Shown: positions 19,149 to 30,918 of the stretch, one piece after another | How positions within the stretch are numbered: the first letter of the stretch is position 1 | How the letters are laid out: every line of letters starts with the position of its first letter | Assembly (NCBI RefSeq): GCF_945277285.1 | Contig: NZ_CALYPR010000001.1 | Span: 372,001 to 436,000 of the forward strand | Length of the DNA: 64,000 nucleotides | DNA from: an uncultured Bartonella sp. | GTDB taxonomy: Bacteria; Pseudomonadota; Alphaproteobacteria; Rhizobiales; Rhizobiaceae | Direction: 5' to 3' | Notes under the pieces: model-generated | What the model saw: only the letters and a program-made list of their open reading frames with translations | Databases searched by the model: none | What the model was told of the DNA's origin: nothing | Position numbers and translations under genes: made by a program

Positions 19149-19577
19149 TCATTTTCCCCCGACACTTGCCGGAATTGGCAAACTCTCGACCGGATTGCAC
19201 CACATCTTTTCAAGATTATAAAAATCGCGGGTTTCGGGGCGGAACAGATGCAAGATGATATCGCCTATATCAATCAACACCCAATCGCCTTCGCTAAGAC
19301 CTTCGACCTTGGCATAGACCCCTTCTCTATCTTTAAGAGCGAATAAAAGATGATCGGCCAATGCCGAAACATGGCGTTGTGAACGCCCTGAAGCAATCAC
19401 CATATAGTCGGCCAAAGGCGACTTGCCTCGTATATCAATTGTGACAACATCGTCTGCTTTTGACTCTTCCAAACTTGATAAAACACAGTGCAGATTTTTT
19501 TCGACAATTAACGCTGCACTGTTGTTATCTGAATCATGCAATTGTGGATTTTGTACAGCTTTTCTCAGACTATTCAC
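19149..19577 (-). CDS. rsfS: Ribosomal silencing factor RsfS
   Basis: This 142-residue protein binds uL14 on the large subunit and blocks subunit joining under starvation. The core motifs VTIDIRGKSPLADYMVIASGRSQRHVSALAD, EGLSEGDWVLIDIGDIILHLFRPETRDFYNLEKMW are typical. The start at 19577 is a GTG and is uncertain, since the first 25 residues are not conserved. It sits in the common alphaproteobacterial run proA-nadD-rsfS-rlmH. Confidence 0.93.
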   Translation of the reverse strand: MNSLRKAVQNPQLHDSDNNSAALIVEKNLHCVLSSLEESKADDVVTIDIRGKSPLADYMVIASGRSQRHVSALADHLLFALKDREGVYAKVEGLSEGDWVLIDIGDIILHLFRPETRDFYNLEKMWCNPVESLPIPASVGGK

Positions 19578-19654
19578 CTTTCAACCCAGCAAAAATTTTC
19601 TACCACTAATATGAATTGTTCATATTGTAATAGTTACAGGCTTACCACCTTTTT

Positions 19655-20296
19655 TCAAGAAAAATTACTGTCTTCTTTGTTGTCAAATTTACTATTATCG
19701 CGACATTTCTGTTCGATAGCTTTTTGGCGCAATTTTGTTGACGAGGCAAAAGACCGTTTACCATGGATATAGCCCCATGCCGGCGGCTTTTTGATTGGCA
19801 ATTCTGCTACGTCATATTCTTTCACCCGAAATTGCCGGAATGCCTCTGCCATTGGAGAAAACAGCGCCGACAGACTTGCCGATGGCCGGTCAATAACGGC
19901 GATCGGAACCAAGTTTATAATTTTGCGCCAATGGTGCCATTGATGAAAAGATGCCAAGCTATCTGCTCCCATAATCCAGACAAAGTGAGCATTTTTATGG
20001 TGAGAAAAAATATAGGAAAGTGTTGTGACTGAATTATAGGATTTGATCTTCTGCTCAAACCCGGTAATTTTTATTTTTGGATCATCAACAAGTCTGGCAC
20101 TTAACTGCATTCGTTCATGAAGAGAAAGTAACCCTTCTTGATTTTTCAGCGGATTTCCAGGCGTTACCATCCACCATAATTGATCAAGTCCTAACCTGTG
20201 CAAAGCTGTTTTTGCCACCAGCAAATGTCCTTCATGAGGCGGATTGAACGACCCCCCGAAAAGACCTATCCGGTTACCGCTTTCACAATGCGGCAT
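19655..20296 (-). CDS. nadD: Nicotinate-nucleotide adenylyltransferase NadD
   Basis: This protein of about 213 residues transfers AMP from ATP to nicotinate mononucleotide in NAD synthesis. The nucleotidyl-transferase motif GLFGGSFNPPHEGHLLVAK carries the HxGH-type site. FVWIMGADSLASFHQWHHW and the ISST-like SSTKLRQ near the end complete the signature. The ATG at 20296 (MPHCESGNRIG) matches the expected start. A TTG at 20326 that overlaps the proA stop would add ten residues and would couple the two genes. Confidence 0.93.
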   Translation of the reverse strand: MPHCESGNRIGLFGGSFNPPHEGHLLVAKTALHRLGLDQLWWMVTPGNPLKNQEGLLSLHERMQLSARLVDDPKIKITGFEQKIKSYNSVTTLSYIFSHHKNAHFVWIMGADSLASFHQWHHWRKIINLVPIAVIDRPSASLSALFSPMAEAFRQFRVKEYDVAELPIKKPPAWGYIHGKRSFASSTKLRQKAIEQKCRDNSKFDNKEDSNFS

Positions 20297-20322
20297 TTTG
20301 TTTTCGTATAAATAAACATCCT

Positions 20323-21582
20323 TCAAGGGCGTATCTGTCCGTTGCCATTGACATGATATTGAAATGTTGTCAGCTGTTCGACACCAATTGGACCACGCGC
20401 ATGCATTTTCCCGGTGGCAATTCCGATCTCGCCACCAAAGCCGAATTCGCCCCCATCGGCAAATTGCGTCGAAGCATTATGCATCAATATGGCTGAATCG
20501 AGACTTTTAAAAAACAGTGCAACCGCCTTATCATCCTCGGCGATAATTGATTCAGTATGATGCGAGGAATAGCGGTTGATATGATCAATTGCACCCTTAA
20601 CGCCATCAACTGTTTTGATGGAAACAATAGCATCCAGATATTCGGTTGACCAATCTGCTTCGGTTGCGAGTTTGGCCCCCGGAATCTTGTTAACAAGATC
20701 TTTGCTTGCGCGAATTTCACAGCCTGCTTTTTCCAGTGCGACAATGACGGGCACAAACTGATCAACAATTGGCTTATCCACCAGAATGGTTTCAACAGCC
20801 CCACACACTCCGGTACGACGCAATTTTGCGTTAATGATAATCTTTTCGGCCATATCAAGATTGGCCGATTTATCAACATAGATGTGACAGAGCCCTTCTA
20901 AATGGGAAAACACCGGCACACGCGCTTCCTTTTGCACACGGGCAACAAGGCTTTTTCCGCCCCTTGGGACCAGAACGTCAATCGCGCCATCAAGGCCGGT
21001 TAAAAGTTCTCCCACTGCATCGCGATCAACTGTATTGACAAATTGGATTGCTGTTTCTGGCAAACCTGCCGTCTTTAACCCGAGAACCATTGCGGCATGA
21101 ATTGCTTTCGATGAAAAAAAACTATCGGAACCGCCACGAAGAATAACGGCATTTCCTGCTTTAATGCACAAAGCTCCTGCATCCGCAGTAACATTGGGCC
21201 GACTTTCATAAATTACACCAATTACGCCCAACGGGGTGCGCACACGCTGGATCTGCAATCCGTTTGGTCGTTTCCATTCGCTTATCACCTCGCCAACCGG
21301 ATCAGGAAGCCCGGCAATTGTTCGAACTGCTCCGGCAATTGAGTGAACGCGCTTTTCATCAAGCAACAACCTGTCGATAAGAGCCGCACTCATACCGTTC
21401 TTTTTTGCGGCTTTTATATCAGTTGCATTGGCTGATAGAATATCGGGCAGACAAGCTTCGATATTATTGGCAATCGCTTCAAGAGCATTTGTTTTCTGGC
21501 TCGACGGGGCAAGTGCCAATATCGCTGCCGCCTTGCGAGCATCTTTTCCAATCCCAACCATTTGATCATGCAAACTATTCAT
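20323..21582 (-). CDS. proA: Gamma-glutamyl phosphate reductase ProA
   Basis: This 419-residue cytoplasmic enzyme reduces glutamyl 5-phosphate to glutamate 5-semialdehyde with NADPH, the second step of proline synthesis. [41 protein letters not shown] is the family hallmark. [14 protein letters not shown] contains the catalytic cysteine. The C-terminus [29 protein letters not shown] is conserved. Its partner proB lies upstream on the same strand with a 147-bp gap; nadD follows immediately. Confidence 0.97.
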   Translation of the reverse strand: MNSLHDQMVGIGKDARKAAAILALAPSSQKTNALEAIANNIEACLPDILSANATDIKAAKKNGMSAALIDRLLLDEKRVHSIAGAVRTIAGLPDPVGEVISEWKRPNGLQIQRVRTPLGVIGVIYESRPNVTADAGALCIKAGNAVILRGGSDSFFSSKAIHAAMVLGLKTAGLPETAIQFVNTVDRDAVGELLTGLDGAIDVLVPRGGKSLVARVQKEARVPVFSHLEGLCHIYVDKSANLDMAEKIIINAKLRRTGVCGAVETILVDKPIVDQFVPVIVALEKAGCEIRASKDLVNKIPGAKLATEADWSTEYLDAIVSIKTVDGVKGAIDHINRYSSHHTESIIAEDDKAVALFFKSLDSAILMHNASTQFADGGEFGFGGEIGIATGKMHARGPIGVEQLTTFQYHVNGNGQIRP

Positions 21583-21729
21583 GCCGTGTTATCCCATATA
21601 AACAGATGCTAATCATGAATTAGCCATACCCCGTACGATAACTCAACATAAATAATGAAGAGCCGTGGGTTCAAATTGTTATATTTTACCAAGCTTTAAC
21701 AATCATTGACATTGATTTTCGGCAGTTAT

Positions 21730-22854
21730 CTAATTTCGCAGAACCATATCATTGGCATGCACCATTGCCGATCTCGGCTCATAGCCAAGAACTGCTTCTA
21801 TTTCGGAATTTTTCAGCCCCAGAATGCGATCAACCTCGTCGCGATCATAACTGACCAAGCCGCGTGCGACTTCCTGATTGTCCAGTCCCACAATTGCTAC
21901 TGTATCGCCGTGATGAAAATCACCTTCGACCGCAACGACTCCGGCTGCAAGCAGTGACTTGCCTTTTTTGAGTGCACGCACCGCACCTTCATCAATAATC
22001 AATGTACCCGACGGGTCAATTTGGCCAGAAATCCAAGTTTTCCAAGCGCTTACCGGTTTCTCGCTGGCCGCAAAAAAGCTTGCTTTTTCACCTTTATCAA
22101 TTGCGCGCAAGGGTGAAATGCGTTTTCCCGATGTAATAACCATCGCTGTTCCGGAAAGGTTGGCAATTTTTCCCGCTTCGAGTTTTGTTTTCATGCCTCC
22201 GCGAGAAAGTTCTGAAGCAGCAGCTCCTGCCATTTTTTCAATAGCAAGATTAATTGACCTTATATAGGGAATAAATTGGGCATGATCATCAAGATGCGGC
22301 GGCGCCGAATAGAGCCCATCAATATCGGACAACAAAATGAGTAGATCTGCTCCCATCATTGTAGCAACGCGTGCAGCAAGCCGATCATTATCACCATAGC
22401 GTATTTCACTTGTCGCGACTGTATCATTCTCGTTCACAACAGGGACAGCACCAAAATGAAGCAGAGTATTGATTGTCGCCCGTGCATTAAGGTAGTGGCG
22501 ACGCTCTTGCGTATCAACGAGAGTAAGAAGAATCTGCCCGGTCATCAAGCCATGGTTTAACAATGCAGCGCCATAAGCTTTGGAAAGTTCAATCTGTCCG
22601 ATTGCCGCGCAGGCCTGACTTTGCTCGAGTTTAAGAGAACCGGTTGGCAGATGCAATAAAGTACGCCCCAAGGCAATAGCTCCCGAGGACACAAGAATAA
22701 CCTCGACGCCTTTTTTTTCAAGACAAGACACATCGTCGATCAGGCTGGCGAGCCATTGTTCTTTAAGACCATGATGACGGTCAACCAGAAGAGCTGACCC
22801 GATTTTGATAACTATTCTTTTATATTGATCGAGTTTTTTTAAATCCTGCACCAT
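21730..22854 (-). CDS. proB: Glutamate 5-kinase ProB
   Basis: This 374-residue enzyme phosphorylates glutamate in the first, feedback-controlled step of proline synthesis. The amino acid kinase domain ([60 protein letters not shown]) covers about residues 10-260. A C-terminal PUA domain ([25 protein letters not shown]) follows, the long ProB form. It starts 6 bp after the obgE stop and is co-transcribed with it. Confidence 0.97.
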   Translation of the reverse strand: MVQDLKKLDQYKRIVIKIGSALLVDRHHGLKEQWLASLIDDVSCLEKKGVEVILVSSGAIALGRTLLHLPTGSLKLEQSQACAAIGQIELSKAYGAALLNHGLMTGQILLTLVDTQERRHYLNARATINTLLHFGAVPVVNENDTVATSEIRYGDNDRLAARVATMMGADLLILLSDIDGLYSAPPHLDDHAQFIPYIRSINLAIEKMAGAAASELSRGGMKTKLEAGKIANLSGTAMVITSGKRISPLRAIDKGEKASFFAASEKPVSAWKTWISGQIDPSGTLIIDEGAVRALKKGKSLLAAGVVAVEGDFHHGDTVAIVGLDNQEVARGLVSYDRDEVDRILGLKNSEIEAVLGYEPRSAMVHANDMVLRN

Positions 22855-22860
22855 GAAGGC

Positions 22861-24303
<1,443 letters not shown>

Positions 24304-25026
24304 TTAATCGTTTTTACCTTTAAAATCATAGGCGAGAAGATAAAGCTCGACCGATTCAGCGCGACTTGCCGGCGGTTTGACATGATAGACTTTTTTGAAG
24401 TTCTGTTTGAGCGTTGTCAACAACTCGTTTTCCGCTCCGCCTTGAAAGGTTTTAGCAAGAAAATGCCCGCCGGGTTTTAACACGGAAACTGCAAAATCAG
24501 CAGCAACTTCGCAAAGATGGATGGTCCGTATATGGTCTGTCTGGCGATGGCCAATTGTTGGTGCAGCCATATCGGAAATGACAAGATCAGGCTTGGCACC
24601 CAACGCATCCATCAATTTTTGTGGTGCGTCATCATTTAAAAAATCCATTTCCAGCATTGTAACGCCCGGCAAAGGATCAACATGCAAATAGTCTATACCG
24701 ACTACTGAAGGATGATCATTGGTAGAACCGACTATATGCGCCGCAACCTGACACCAGCCACCGGGAGCTGCCCCAAGATCAATAATTTTTTGCCCTTTTT
24801 TTAAAAGATTATAACGTTCATTGATTTCAATAAGCTTGTAAGCGGCCCGCGAACGATAGCCATCTATTTTTGATTGGTGCACATAGGGGTCATTAAGATG
24901 GCGCTCCAACCAGCGGCGGGAGGATGCTTTAATCGTACCGGCTTTTTTCTTCACCCGGGTATGAAGTTCATGTGTACCGGCGCCGCCTCGCCCGCCCGCA
25001 TGTGTTCCTGATTTTTTGGTTGTCAT
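24304..25026 (-). CDS. rlmE: 23S rRNA (uridine2552-2'-O) methyltransferase RlmE
   Basis: This 240-residue FtsJ-type methyltransferase modifies U2552 in the A-loop of 23S rRNA. The SAM-binding motif [16 protein letters not shown] is clear, followed by [19 protein letters not shown] with the KDKE-type aspartate, [15 protein letters not shown] and the terminal [16 protein letters not shown]. The basic, Gly-rich first 30 residues ([13 protein letters not shown]) are typical of rhizobial forms. Its ATG overlaps the ppx stop by 4 bp (25023-25026), so the two are coupled. Confidence 0.96.
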   Translation of the reverse strand: MTTKKSGTHAGGRGGAGTHELHTRVKKKAGTIKASSRRWLERHLNDPYVHQSKIDGYRSRAAYKLIEINERYNLLKKGQKIIDLGAAPGGWCQVAAHIVGSTNDHPSVVGIDYLHVDPLPGVTMLEMDFLNDDAPQKLMDALGAKPDLVISDMAAPTIGHRQTDHIRTIHLCEVAADFAVSVLKPGGHFLAKTFQGGAENELLTTLKQNFKKVYHVKPPASRAESVELYLLAYDFKGKND

Positions 25027-26435
25027 AACCGCTCACTTTCGCGATTTTTTTGAACACGGCACTGCTCATTCATATGCTTGCGTTTTTTCCATGCGCCGTC
25101 ACGCGACATCAACTCCGTCAATATCCCCTCGCGCAAACCGCGATCAGCTACCCGCAAACGCTCGCTCGGCCATTCTTCCCTGATTACATCAAGAATCGCG
25201 CAACCGGCAAGAACAAGATCAGCGCGATCATGGCCAATGCACGGATTGGCAATGCGTTCGGCCAAATTCCATGACAGCAGACGTTTGGTCATGCGTTCGA
25301 CATCTTCATTTTTGAGCCAGATGCCATCAACCAGCCGCCGATCATATTTGGCAAGTTCCAGATGAATACCTGCAAGCGTTGTTACTGTACCTGATGTCCC
25401 CAATAGATGGAAATGTGGACTTTTTACGAGCTCTCCCAATTTATCACGGCCTTTAAAGCCCTTGAGAAGATTGCGCACATAGGCTTTCATCTTTTCAAAA
25501 TCTTCAACGGTCACATTATCGCCCCCAAAACGTTCCGCCAAAGTGATCACGCCGACAGGTAACGATGTCCATGCAATGATATGCTCTGCCAAACGTGGCG
25601 AGCGCTTCTTGGACCGGTCGATCAAAACGATTTCTGAAGATCCACCGCCAATATCAAAAACAACGATGGCATCGGTATCCTGTTCGACCAAGGTACCACA
25701 ACCTGCAACTGCAAGACGCGCTTCCGTTTCGCGGTTAATAATTTCCAGATTAATTCCGGTTTCCTGCGCCACCCGATCAATAAAACTGCGCCCGTTTTCT
25801 GCAGAGCGGCAAGCTTCCGTTGCGATCAAACGACACCGCCTGATATGCCTCTGATCAAGTTTTGTACGACAAACTTTAAGAGCCTCTATCGCGCGCTCCA
25901 TTGCATTTTCATTAAGGCGTCCGGTACGGCTAAGTCCCTCTCCCAGCCGGACAATGCGTGAAAAAGCATCAACAACATGAAAATGACCGGGTCTTGTCGG
26001 GGCAGCAATGAGCAGTCGACAATTATTTGTACCCAAATCAAGGGCCGCATATAGCTGTACTTTTTGGCCTTTGGTGTGATTTATTTTTCCGGGATTCTTA
26101 TGAACTTCCCTATTGCGGCTTCCTTTGGCAGCACTTAAAGGTTCTCCAGCAGAATCTGATTTTAAAAATAGCGATGATTTCCGCGACCGTTTTTTATGCC
26201 GAAAGGCCTTTTCCGCTACATTTTTATGTAGACCTTCTCCCGCAACATGTGATTTTGCTTTTTGCCGCCGTTTTGCACGCTTTTTCTTCAATGGGGGAAC
26301 AGCAAAAGACCCAGTTCCAGGTGGCTCTTTGCCACCCTCTTCAAGCCTTTCCAAGCGGTTAAGCAACACGTCTGCCTCCTTTCCGCCCGGCTTTCCCCGC
26401 TCCAACCCTTGCGGGTTCTCGATCAACGGAGTCAT
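25023..26435 (-). CDS. ppx: Ppx/GppA family phosphatase (exopolyphosphatase)
   Basis: This 470-residue member of the ASKHA superfamily hydrolyses polyphosphate or pppGpp. The phosphate-1 loop [15 protein letters not shown] starts near residue 130, and [16 protein letters not shown] and [16 protein letters not shown] give the remaining nucleotide-fold motifs. The first ~125 residues are a basic, low-complexity extension rich in Lys/Arg ([22 protein letters not shown]) that is probably disordered and may bind RNA or polyphosphate. This extension is seen in several rhizobial homologues. It is coupled to rlmE. Confidence 0.92.
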   Translation of the reverse strand: MTPLIENPQGLERGKPGGKEADVLLNRLERLEEGGKEPPGTGSFAVPPLKKKRAKRRQKAKSHVAGEGLHKNVAEKAFRHKKRSRKSSLFLKSDSAGEPLSAAKGSRNREVHKNPGKINHTKGQKVQLYAALDLGTNNCRLLIAAPTRPGHFHVVDAFSRIVRLGEGLSRTGRLNENAMERAIEALKVCRTKLDQRHIRRCRLIATEACRSAENGRSFIDRVAQETGINLEIINRETEARLAVAGCGTLVEQDTDAIVVFDIGGGSSEIVLIDRSKKRSPRLAEHIIAWTSLPVGVITLAERFGGDNVTVEDFEKMKAYVRNLLKGFKGRDKLGELVKSPHFHLLGTSGTVTTLAGIHLELAKYDRRLVDGIWLKNEDVERMTKRLLSWNLAERIANPCIGHDRADLVLAGCAILDVIREEWPSERLRVADRGLREGILTELMSRDGAWKKRKHMNEQCRVQKNRESERL

Positions 26436-26782
26436 TTTCTTCTTTCCTTAAAAGCGCCACAAGGTCCATGACCACACACCGGTCGCTTTATAATTTATCG
26501 TTGTGTGTAATGTAGCAGTGTTAAGCGGTTTTACCAATAGCTAGGCGCCGGGCTTCTCCAGTTTTTTGACTTTATTTCATCTAATTCGTTGTTGCGACTT
26601 CCCGATAAAAATAAAAGCAACTTTGAAAAGAAACACCGAAAATTCTTTCTAAAACCGATTTTTTTGCCCGTGAATAGCAAATAATGTTGAACGACCAGCC
26701 GAAAACATTTTCTCAAGTTTATGCTTGTATCTTGAAATGAATATGCTAAAAGCCTTGCAGTTCTCGCTTGAAGCAGAAATGC
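26436..26782. other. Gene-free region between ppx and tRNA-Gln
   Basis: An open frame on the minus strand at 26531-26857 runs through the tRNA gene and is spurious. The region presumably contains the promoters of ppx-rlmE (minus) and of the tRNA (plus). No other structure is seen. Confidence 0.5.
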
Positions 26783-26856
26783 TGGGGAATAGTTTAACGG
26801 TAGAACTGCGGACTCTGACTCCGTCAGTCCTGGTTCGAATCCAGGTTCCCCAGCCA
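26783..26856 (+). tRNA. tRNA-Gln (anticodon CTG)
   Basis: The acceptor stem TGGGGAA pairs with TTCCCCA (26846-26852), the anticodon stem is GCGGA/TCCGT with loop CTCTGAC giving anticodon CTG, and the T arm CTGG-TTCGAATC-CAGG is perfect. CCA is encoded (26854-26856). All cloverleaf elements are present in 74 nt. Confidence 0.96.
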
Positions 26857-27468
26857 ATTTATCTCATTGTGAAATTTATAAAAAATTTTCTTCAAACAAA
26901 AATTCGATTTTTTCAGATAGATAATACATTTTGCGGGGCTGACAATCCTAGTTCACCACTGATGCATTATCGCGTCAAAATTTTCGATAACACCTTGACG
27001 CTGTTTCGGCCTGTTTTCTTAAAAACAATAGGTTCTGCACTATTGATCAAGTTTTGCCTCATTCCGATAAATGATCATTGGCCAATAGTGACGCCATTTC
27101 ATTTTACCAAACGCGTTTTTCCGCATTCTGTAATTGGTGGTATTTTTAAGATACATTTATTCATCAACCGTCTTAACATGAATTTTCCACGTTTTTCTGG
27201 ATGCGATCACAGCTCTTGGAGTTTTTAATATGGAAATGACCAATATTTTTCTATTGTTCGTACTTTTTCTTTTTCATTTAAGCAATCAAAGTCGTCTGAG
27301 CGATTTTGCGTTGCTAAATTTTAAAAATACATATTTTGAAAAATTAAAAATGGGTGCATTGTCTCAATTAAAACTTAAACCATTTACGTAATTAACAAAG
27401 GTCTAGCCTTGTAGTTGATCGGAATTGACCACACATTTAATCGGATAATGAACGCAGGATAATTTTAA
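26857..27468. other. Gene-free region after tRNA-Gln
   Basis: About 610 bp of AT-rich DNA lies between the tRNA and the small acidic-protein gene. The longest plus-strand frame here starts upstream of the tRNA and passes through it, so it is not credible. I looked for a second copy of the tRNA 3' end as a sign of an integrated element and saw none. It may be decayed sequence. Confidence 0.5.
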
Positions 27469-27720
27469 ATGATGAATGATAATAAAAATAAACATGTAAA
27501 AGTAGTTGATGTTGAAAAAATTGATGAACAGGACGATGGCAAAGGTGGTCCAGTAGATACTGTCGATATTTTTGATGATACCACCGGAGAAGACAATGGT
27601 GTCTTGAGACCACGGAACAAGAAAGCGGAAGATATTGAAAATCCGTTAAGTGACGAGGACAAAGATGTCATCGGCGAGAATCTCTTTACCAGCGAGCCGG
27701 ATGAAGATGAACCAGAATAA
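27469..27720 (+). CDS. Small acidic protein of unknown function
   Basis: This is an 83-residue protein, MMNDNKNKHVKVVDVEKIDE onward, with a strongly acidic composition and few hydrophobic residues. It ends in SEPDEDEPE. I see no signal peptide, membrane segment or known motif. AGGATAATTTTAA precedes the ATG and a strong terminator follows, which supports a real monocistronic gene. It could be a disordered interaction or chaperone-like peptide. I do not recognise a family. Confidence 0.6.
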   Translation: MMNDNKNKHVKVVDVEKIDEQDDGKGGPVDTVDIFDDTTGEDNGVLRPRNKKAEDIENPLSDEDKDVIGENLFTSEPDEDEPE

Positions 27721-27745
27721 GTGGCTCTTTTTTAATAAAACAGCT

Positions 27746-27784
27746 CCAGCGTTTTTTGTAACAAAAACGCTGGGTAATATTTTT
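27746..27784 (+). terminator. Rho-independent terminator after the acidic-protein gene
   Basis: A perfect 11-bp stem CCAGCGTTTTT/AAAAACGCTGG (27746-27756/27763-27773) with a 6-nt loop is followed by GTAATATTTTT, 26 bp beyond the stop codon. Confidence 0.8.
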
Positions 27785-27964
27785 CGGCGGTTCGTTTACG
27801 TGGTCTGTTTTTTAAATGCAAGCCCGGCACGCCGGTCGATCATTCAACTGTCGGGAAATGACCCGCGTCACATTTTTTCACAGAATAAATTCTCACTCAG
27901 GTGGACAATCAACGGGGCGAATTTTCACAAAACAACATTCCGTCATTTCAAAAAATTATATGAT

Positions 27965-28543
27965 TTAGGGAACTTTGCCATTTTCTAACGCCTGAAGAAT
28001 ATCAAACAGAGCTCTAACGGCAACTTTTACATCTTGTGAATTATCAATATAGTGGTAGGCAACCTGTTTGGGCAGATCAATCGGGAGGGCTGCTCGCTCA
28101 AGTCTTTCCTCGATGTGTGCTTTATCTTCGCGTTCGCGACTAACAAGCCGGTTACGTAAAATTTCAATGGGTGCATTAATTTCAACGACAAACACCCGAC
28201 CGAACAACTGATTGGCTTCTTTGACGCATTCGCGGGAAATATTGGCAATAACGATTTTTCCATTTCCAATGGCGGCTTTAATGTTGTTAGGCAAAGCATA
28301 ATGGATGCCATGGGCAGACCAATCGAGAGAAAATGCACCTTGTTTGCGTAGTTGAATGAATTTTGCTTCTGTCACACCAATATTATCTTCATCAACGGCC
28401 TCTCGGGTGATTGTGCGACGAATAAATAAAAAACGGGATCTGTCGCCCACCAGCTTATGAACAGCGTTGATAATCGTATCTTTTCCGGCGCCGCTTGGTC
28501 CTACAATCGCAACAAACCAACCATGATTTTCAAACGGCAACAA
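27965..28543 (-). CDS. phnN: Ribose 1,5-bisphosphate phosphokinase PhnN
   Basis: This 192-residue enzyme has the guanylate-kinase-like fold and phosphorylates ribose 1,5-bisphosphate to PRPP. The P-loop VGPSGAGKDTI lies at about residues 14-24. RFLFIRRTITREAVDEDNIGVTEAKFIQLRKQGAFSLDWSAHGIHYALP is characteristic of PhnN rather than Gmk. VEINAPIEILRNRLVSRERED matches the lid region. No other phosphonate genes flank it, so it probably acts as a stand-alone PRPP route. The start could lie a few codons either side of 28543. Confidence 0.88.
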   Translation of the reverse strand: MLPFENHGWFVAIVGPSGAGKDTIINAVHKLVGDRSRFLFIRRTITREAVDEDNIGVTEAKFIQLRKQGAFSLDWSAHGIHYALPNNIKAAIGNGKIVIANISRECVKEANQLFGRVFVVEINAPIEILRNRLVSREREDKAHIEERLERAALPIDLPKQVAYHYIDNSQDVKVAVRALFDILQALENGKVP

Positions 28544-28804
28544 TTCAATTACACTCGATCATTTTCGTTGATTTATTCCTTATCAGATTCGTGAGTCAGT
28601 TTCCTTCTAAAACTACAATAAGCATGTCAATTGCTGTTCACTGACGGTCAAAAATTGCTGAAAACAAACGTGTTAGGTAAAAAATAAATATTGATCGCAA
28701 AAAACGTCCGAATAACTTAATATTCATAAAATTGACTTAGAGACTCAAATCCGCGTTTTAAAAAGCTAATACTTCGTTTGATAACGACACGCTCGGGAGT
28801 GACC

Positions 28805-29689
28805 ATGTCAAGTTTCGTTTTAACAGTTGTGTGCCCTGCAAAAAGGGGAATAATCGCTGCAATTTCCACTTTTTTGGCAAAAAACACCTGTAATATCGTT
28901 AATAGCTCGCAATTTGACGACCCACTTTCAAAGAAATTTTTCTGCCGTATCGGTTTTGATAGCGAAGGTGAAAAAAACCTGCGTGAACTTGAAAAAACCT
29001 TTCAGCCTATTGCTCAGGAATTTTCGATGAATGCACATTTTTTCGATACGCAGGAGCGCATAAAAGTGCTTTTAATGGTGTCGAAATTCGGGCACTGCCT
29101 GAATGATCTGCTTTATCGTTGGAGAATAGGTGCATTGCCAATTAATATCGTAGGTGTTGTTTCCAACCACCTTGATTATCAAAAACTAGTGGTCAATAAT
29201 GACCTGCCATTTTATCATATTCCCGTGCATGTCGACCGCAGGCGAGAATCTGAACACCGGCTGTTTGAAATTCTGGATGAAACAGGCACTGAACTGGTTG
29301 TTCTAGCACGTTATATGCAGATATTGTCTGATCGGATTTGCAAAGAAATGTCAGGGCGAATTATCAATATCCATCATTCATTCCTACCGAGTTTCAAAGG
29401 TGCAAATCCTTACAAGCAAGCTTTTCAAAAAGGTGTCAAACTCATTGGTGCAACAGCTCATTATGTGACGGCCGATCTTGATGAAGGGCCAATTATAGAG
29501 CAAGACATAGTTCGTGTGACACATGCACAAAATGCTGATGACTTTGTTTCGCTCGGTCGTGATGTCGAGTCGCAGGTTCTGGCGCGCGCAATCCACGCTC
29601 ATATTCACCACCGTGTATTCATTAATGATAACCGGACAGTAGTATTTCCTGCTTCACCAGGAAGTTACGCATCAGAACGAATGGGATAA
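28805..29689 (+). CDS. purU: Formyltetrahydrofolate deformylase PurU
   Basis: This 294-residue enzyme hydrolyses 10-formyl-THF to formate and THF, balancing one-carbon pools. An N-terminal ACT domain (FVLTVVCPAKRGIIAAISTFLAKNTCNIV) is followed by the formyltransferase fold: VLLMVSKFGHCLNDLLYRW, VVSNHLDYQ, and the catalytic NIHHSFLPSFKGANPYKQAFQKG with GATAHYVTADLDEGPIIEQD. The ATG at 28805 has GGGAG 5 nt upstream. A TTG at 28778 would add nine non-conserved residues and is rejected. It is monocistronic. Confidence 0.95.
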   Translation: MSSFVLTVVCPAKRGIIAAISTFLAKNTCNIVNSSQFDDPLSKKFFCRIGFDSEGEKNLRELEKTFQPIAQEFSMNAHFFDTQERIKVLLMVSKFGHCLNDLLYRWRIGALPINIVGVVSNHLDYQKLVVNNDLPFYHIPVHVDRRRESEHRLFEILDETGTELVVLARYMQILSDRICKEMSGRIINIHHSFLPSFKGANPYKQAFQKGVKLIGATAHYVTADLDEGPIIEQDIVRVTHAQNADDFVSLGRDVESQVLARAIHAHIHHRVFINDNRTVVFPASPGSYASERMG

Positions 29690-30116
29690 AAATGTAGTAA
29701 TTGAATTTTTTATAGTGCTATCCATAGTTGAATAAAAACATTGATCATTGTTATCCGGCTAATTAAGTCAATTAATACTATGAATATATTAAAATATAAT
29801 TTATATGAATTTATTTTCAAGTAAAATCGTTATTAAAATTATATTTAAATTACTTATAACTATTTGTCATTTGACTTAAAAATTTATTTGTAAAAGTTGA
29901 CTCGAATGTGATTTTATTCAAAAGAACAATTTAAAATATGTTGTTCGACAAAGTGATACAACTTTTCCTTATTCTTTTTAAAATCATAAAACCTTTGGAT
30001 TTCTTGATTTTTCTTTTCAGATGGCATATTATCATTACAAGCTTATGAGGAGCTAGAAACAAGGCAAGGAAAATCATGAAGATTGGAGCTTGTTTATAGT
30101 TTTGGAGAAAATAGAT
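29690..30116. other. AT-rich gene-free region before the 242-aa unknown gene
   Basis: It is very AT-rich, with runs such as TTAAAATTATATTTAAATTA around 29830. No gene, terminator or repeat is convincing. It ends with GGAGAAA (30104-30110), the ribosome binding site of the next gene. Confidence 0.5.
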
Positions 30117-30845
30117 ATGCAACCGGTTGATGCTACATCTGGCGCCCGTTCGTTGACGACAGTGCGAGTAGCGGTGCCATCAACTCAGACGGCTCGGACC
30201 GACTCGGTTGTCGAACAAATTCCGATTGTGGAACCGCGCCCGCATTACCCGATCTCAGCAAGTGTCGGTGAAATTATGGCTCATATTACTGAGCTTATTA
30301 AAGAGCAACAAACTGCTTCTCAAGAGGCTTTGCATCAAAAAAAATTGGATGAAGCCCGTGCTGAGATGGAGAAGTTGTTTGAAGCTGTTCGCGGTCAATC
30401 TGGCAATAATGCTGATAATAAAAAAGCAGATGATGGTGGTGTGGTAAGAGCCGATGCCAACCAGATTAGTGAAATTGACGATAAGGCGTTAAAAGTTCCA
30501 GATAATGATGAGAACGCTGTTACTTCATTGGATAAATCCGAGAAAGCAACAAACGCTCACGAAGTGTTTGGTCGTCAATCGAAGATTGTTGGCAAAAAGA
30601 ATATCGATACAGTCGATGTGAATGTTACATCAAAAAACAATGGTGATTTATCGTCATTACCTTCCGATACAAAGACTGTCGACAAAAAAACGGACGATGT
30701 TAACACTGATAAAACATATAAAAAGAATTTTTCAGATCAAACAGGTGAAATGGAAAGTATTCCAAATAATAGGACGGATGTTATTCAACACGATACTGTT
30801 GATAACAACGTTGCTCAAGTATCTACTGAAGAAGAAAGTATATAG
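30117..30845 (+). CDS. Hydrophilic protein of unknown function next to the flagellar locus
   Basis: This 242-residue protein has no signal peptide or membrane segment. Residues ~50-90 (SVGEIMAHITELIKEQQ, KKLDEARAEMEKLFEAV) are predicted to be helical and probably coiled coil. The rest, from about residue 95, is rich in Asp, Asn, Lys, Ser and Thr and looks disordered. The ATG at 30117 has GGAGAAA 6 nt upstream; a TTG at 30090 is rejected. It is convergent with fliQ, in the place where flhA is usually found. A terminator follows. I do not recognise a family; a flagellar role is only suggested by position. Confidence 0.6.
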   Translation: MQPVDATSGARSLTTVRVAVPSTQTARTDSVVEQIPIVEPRPHYPISASVGEIMAHITELIKEQQTASQEALHQKKLDEARAEMEKLFEAVRGQSGNNADNKKADDGGVVRADANQISEIDDKALKVPDNDENAVTSLDKSEKATNAHEVFGRQSKIVGKKNIDTVDVNVTSKNNGDLSSLPSDTKTVDKKTDDVNTDKTYKKNFSDQTGEMESIPNNRTDVIQHDTVDNNVAQVSTEEESI

Positions 30846-30884
30846 TTTTTAAAAACTGAAAAATAGTGTCGGTTTATAAAGGAT

Positions 30885-30918
30885 GGAAATAGCTTTAAAG
30901 CTGTTTCCATATTTTTTG
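30885..30918 (+). terminator. Terminator after the 242-aa gene
   Basis: An imperfect hairpin GGAAATAGCTTT/AAAGCTGTTTCC (30885-30908) with one mismatch is followed by ATATTTTTT. It lies between the convergent 242-aa gene and fliQ. Confidence 0.75.

Noticed and set aside
26531..27228. Open frames on both strands across tRNA-Gln
   Set aside because: They read through a perfect tRNA gene and have no family features.
26783..27468. Possible integration site at the 3' end of tRNA-Gln
   Set aside because: I found no repeated tRNA end, integrase or phage-like gene within the next several kilobases.
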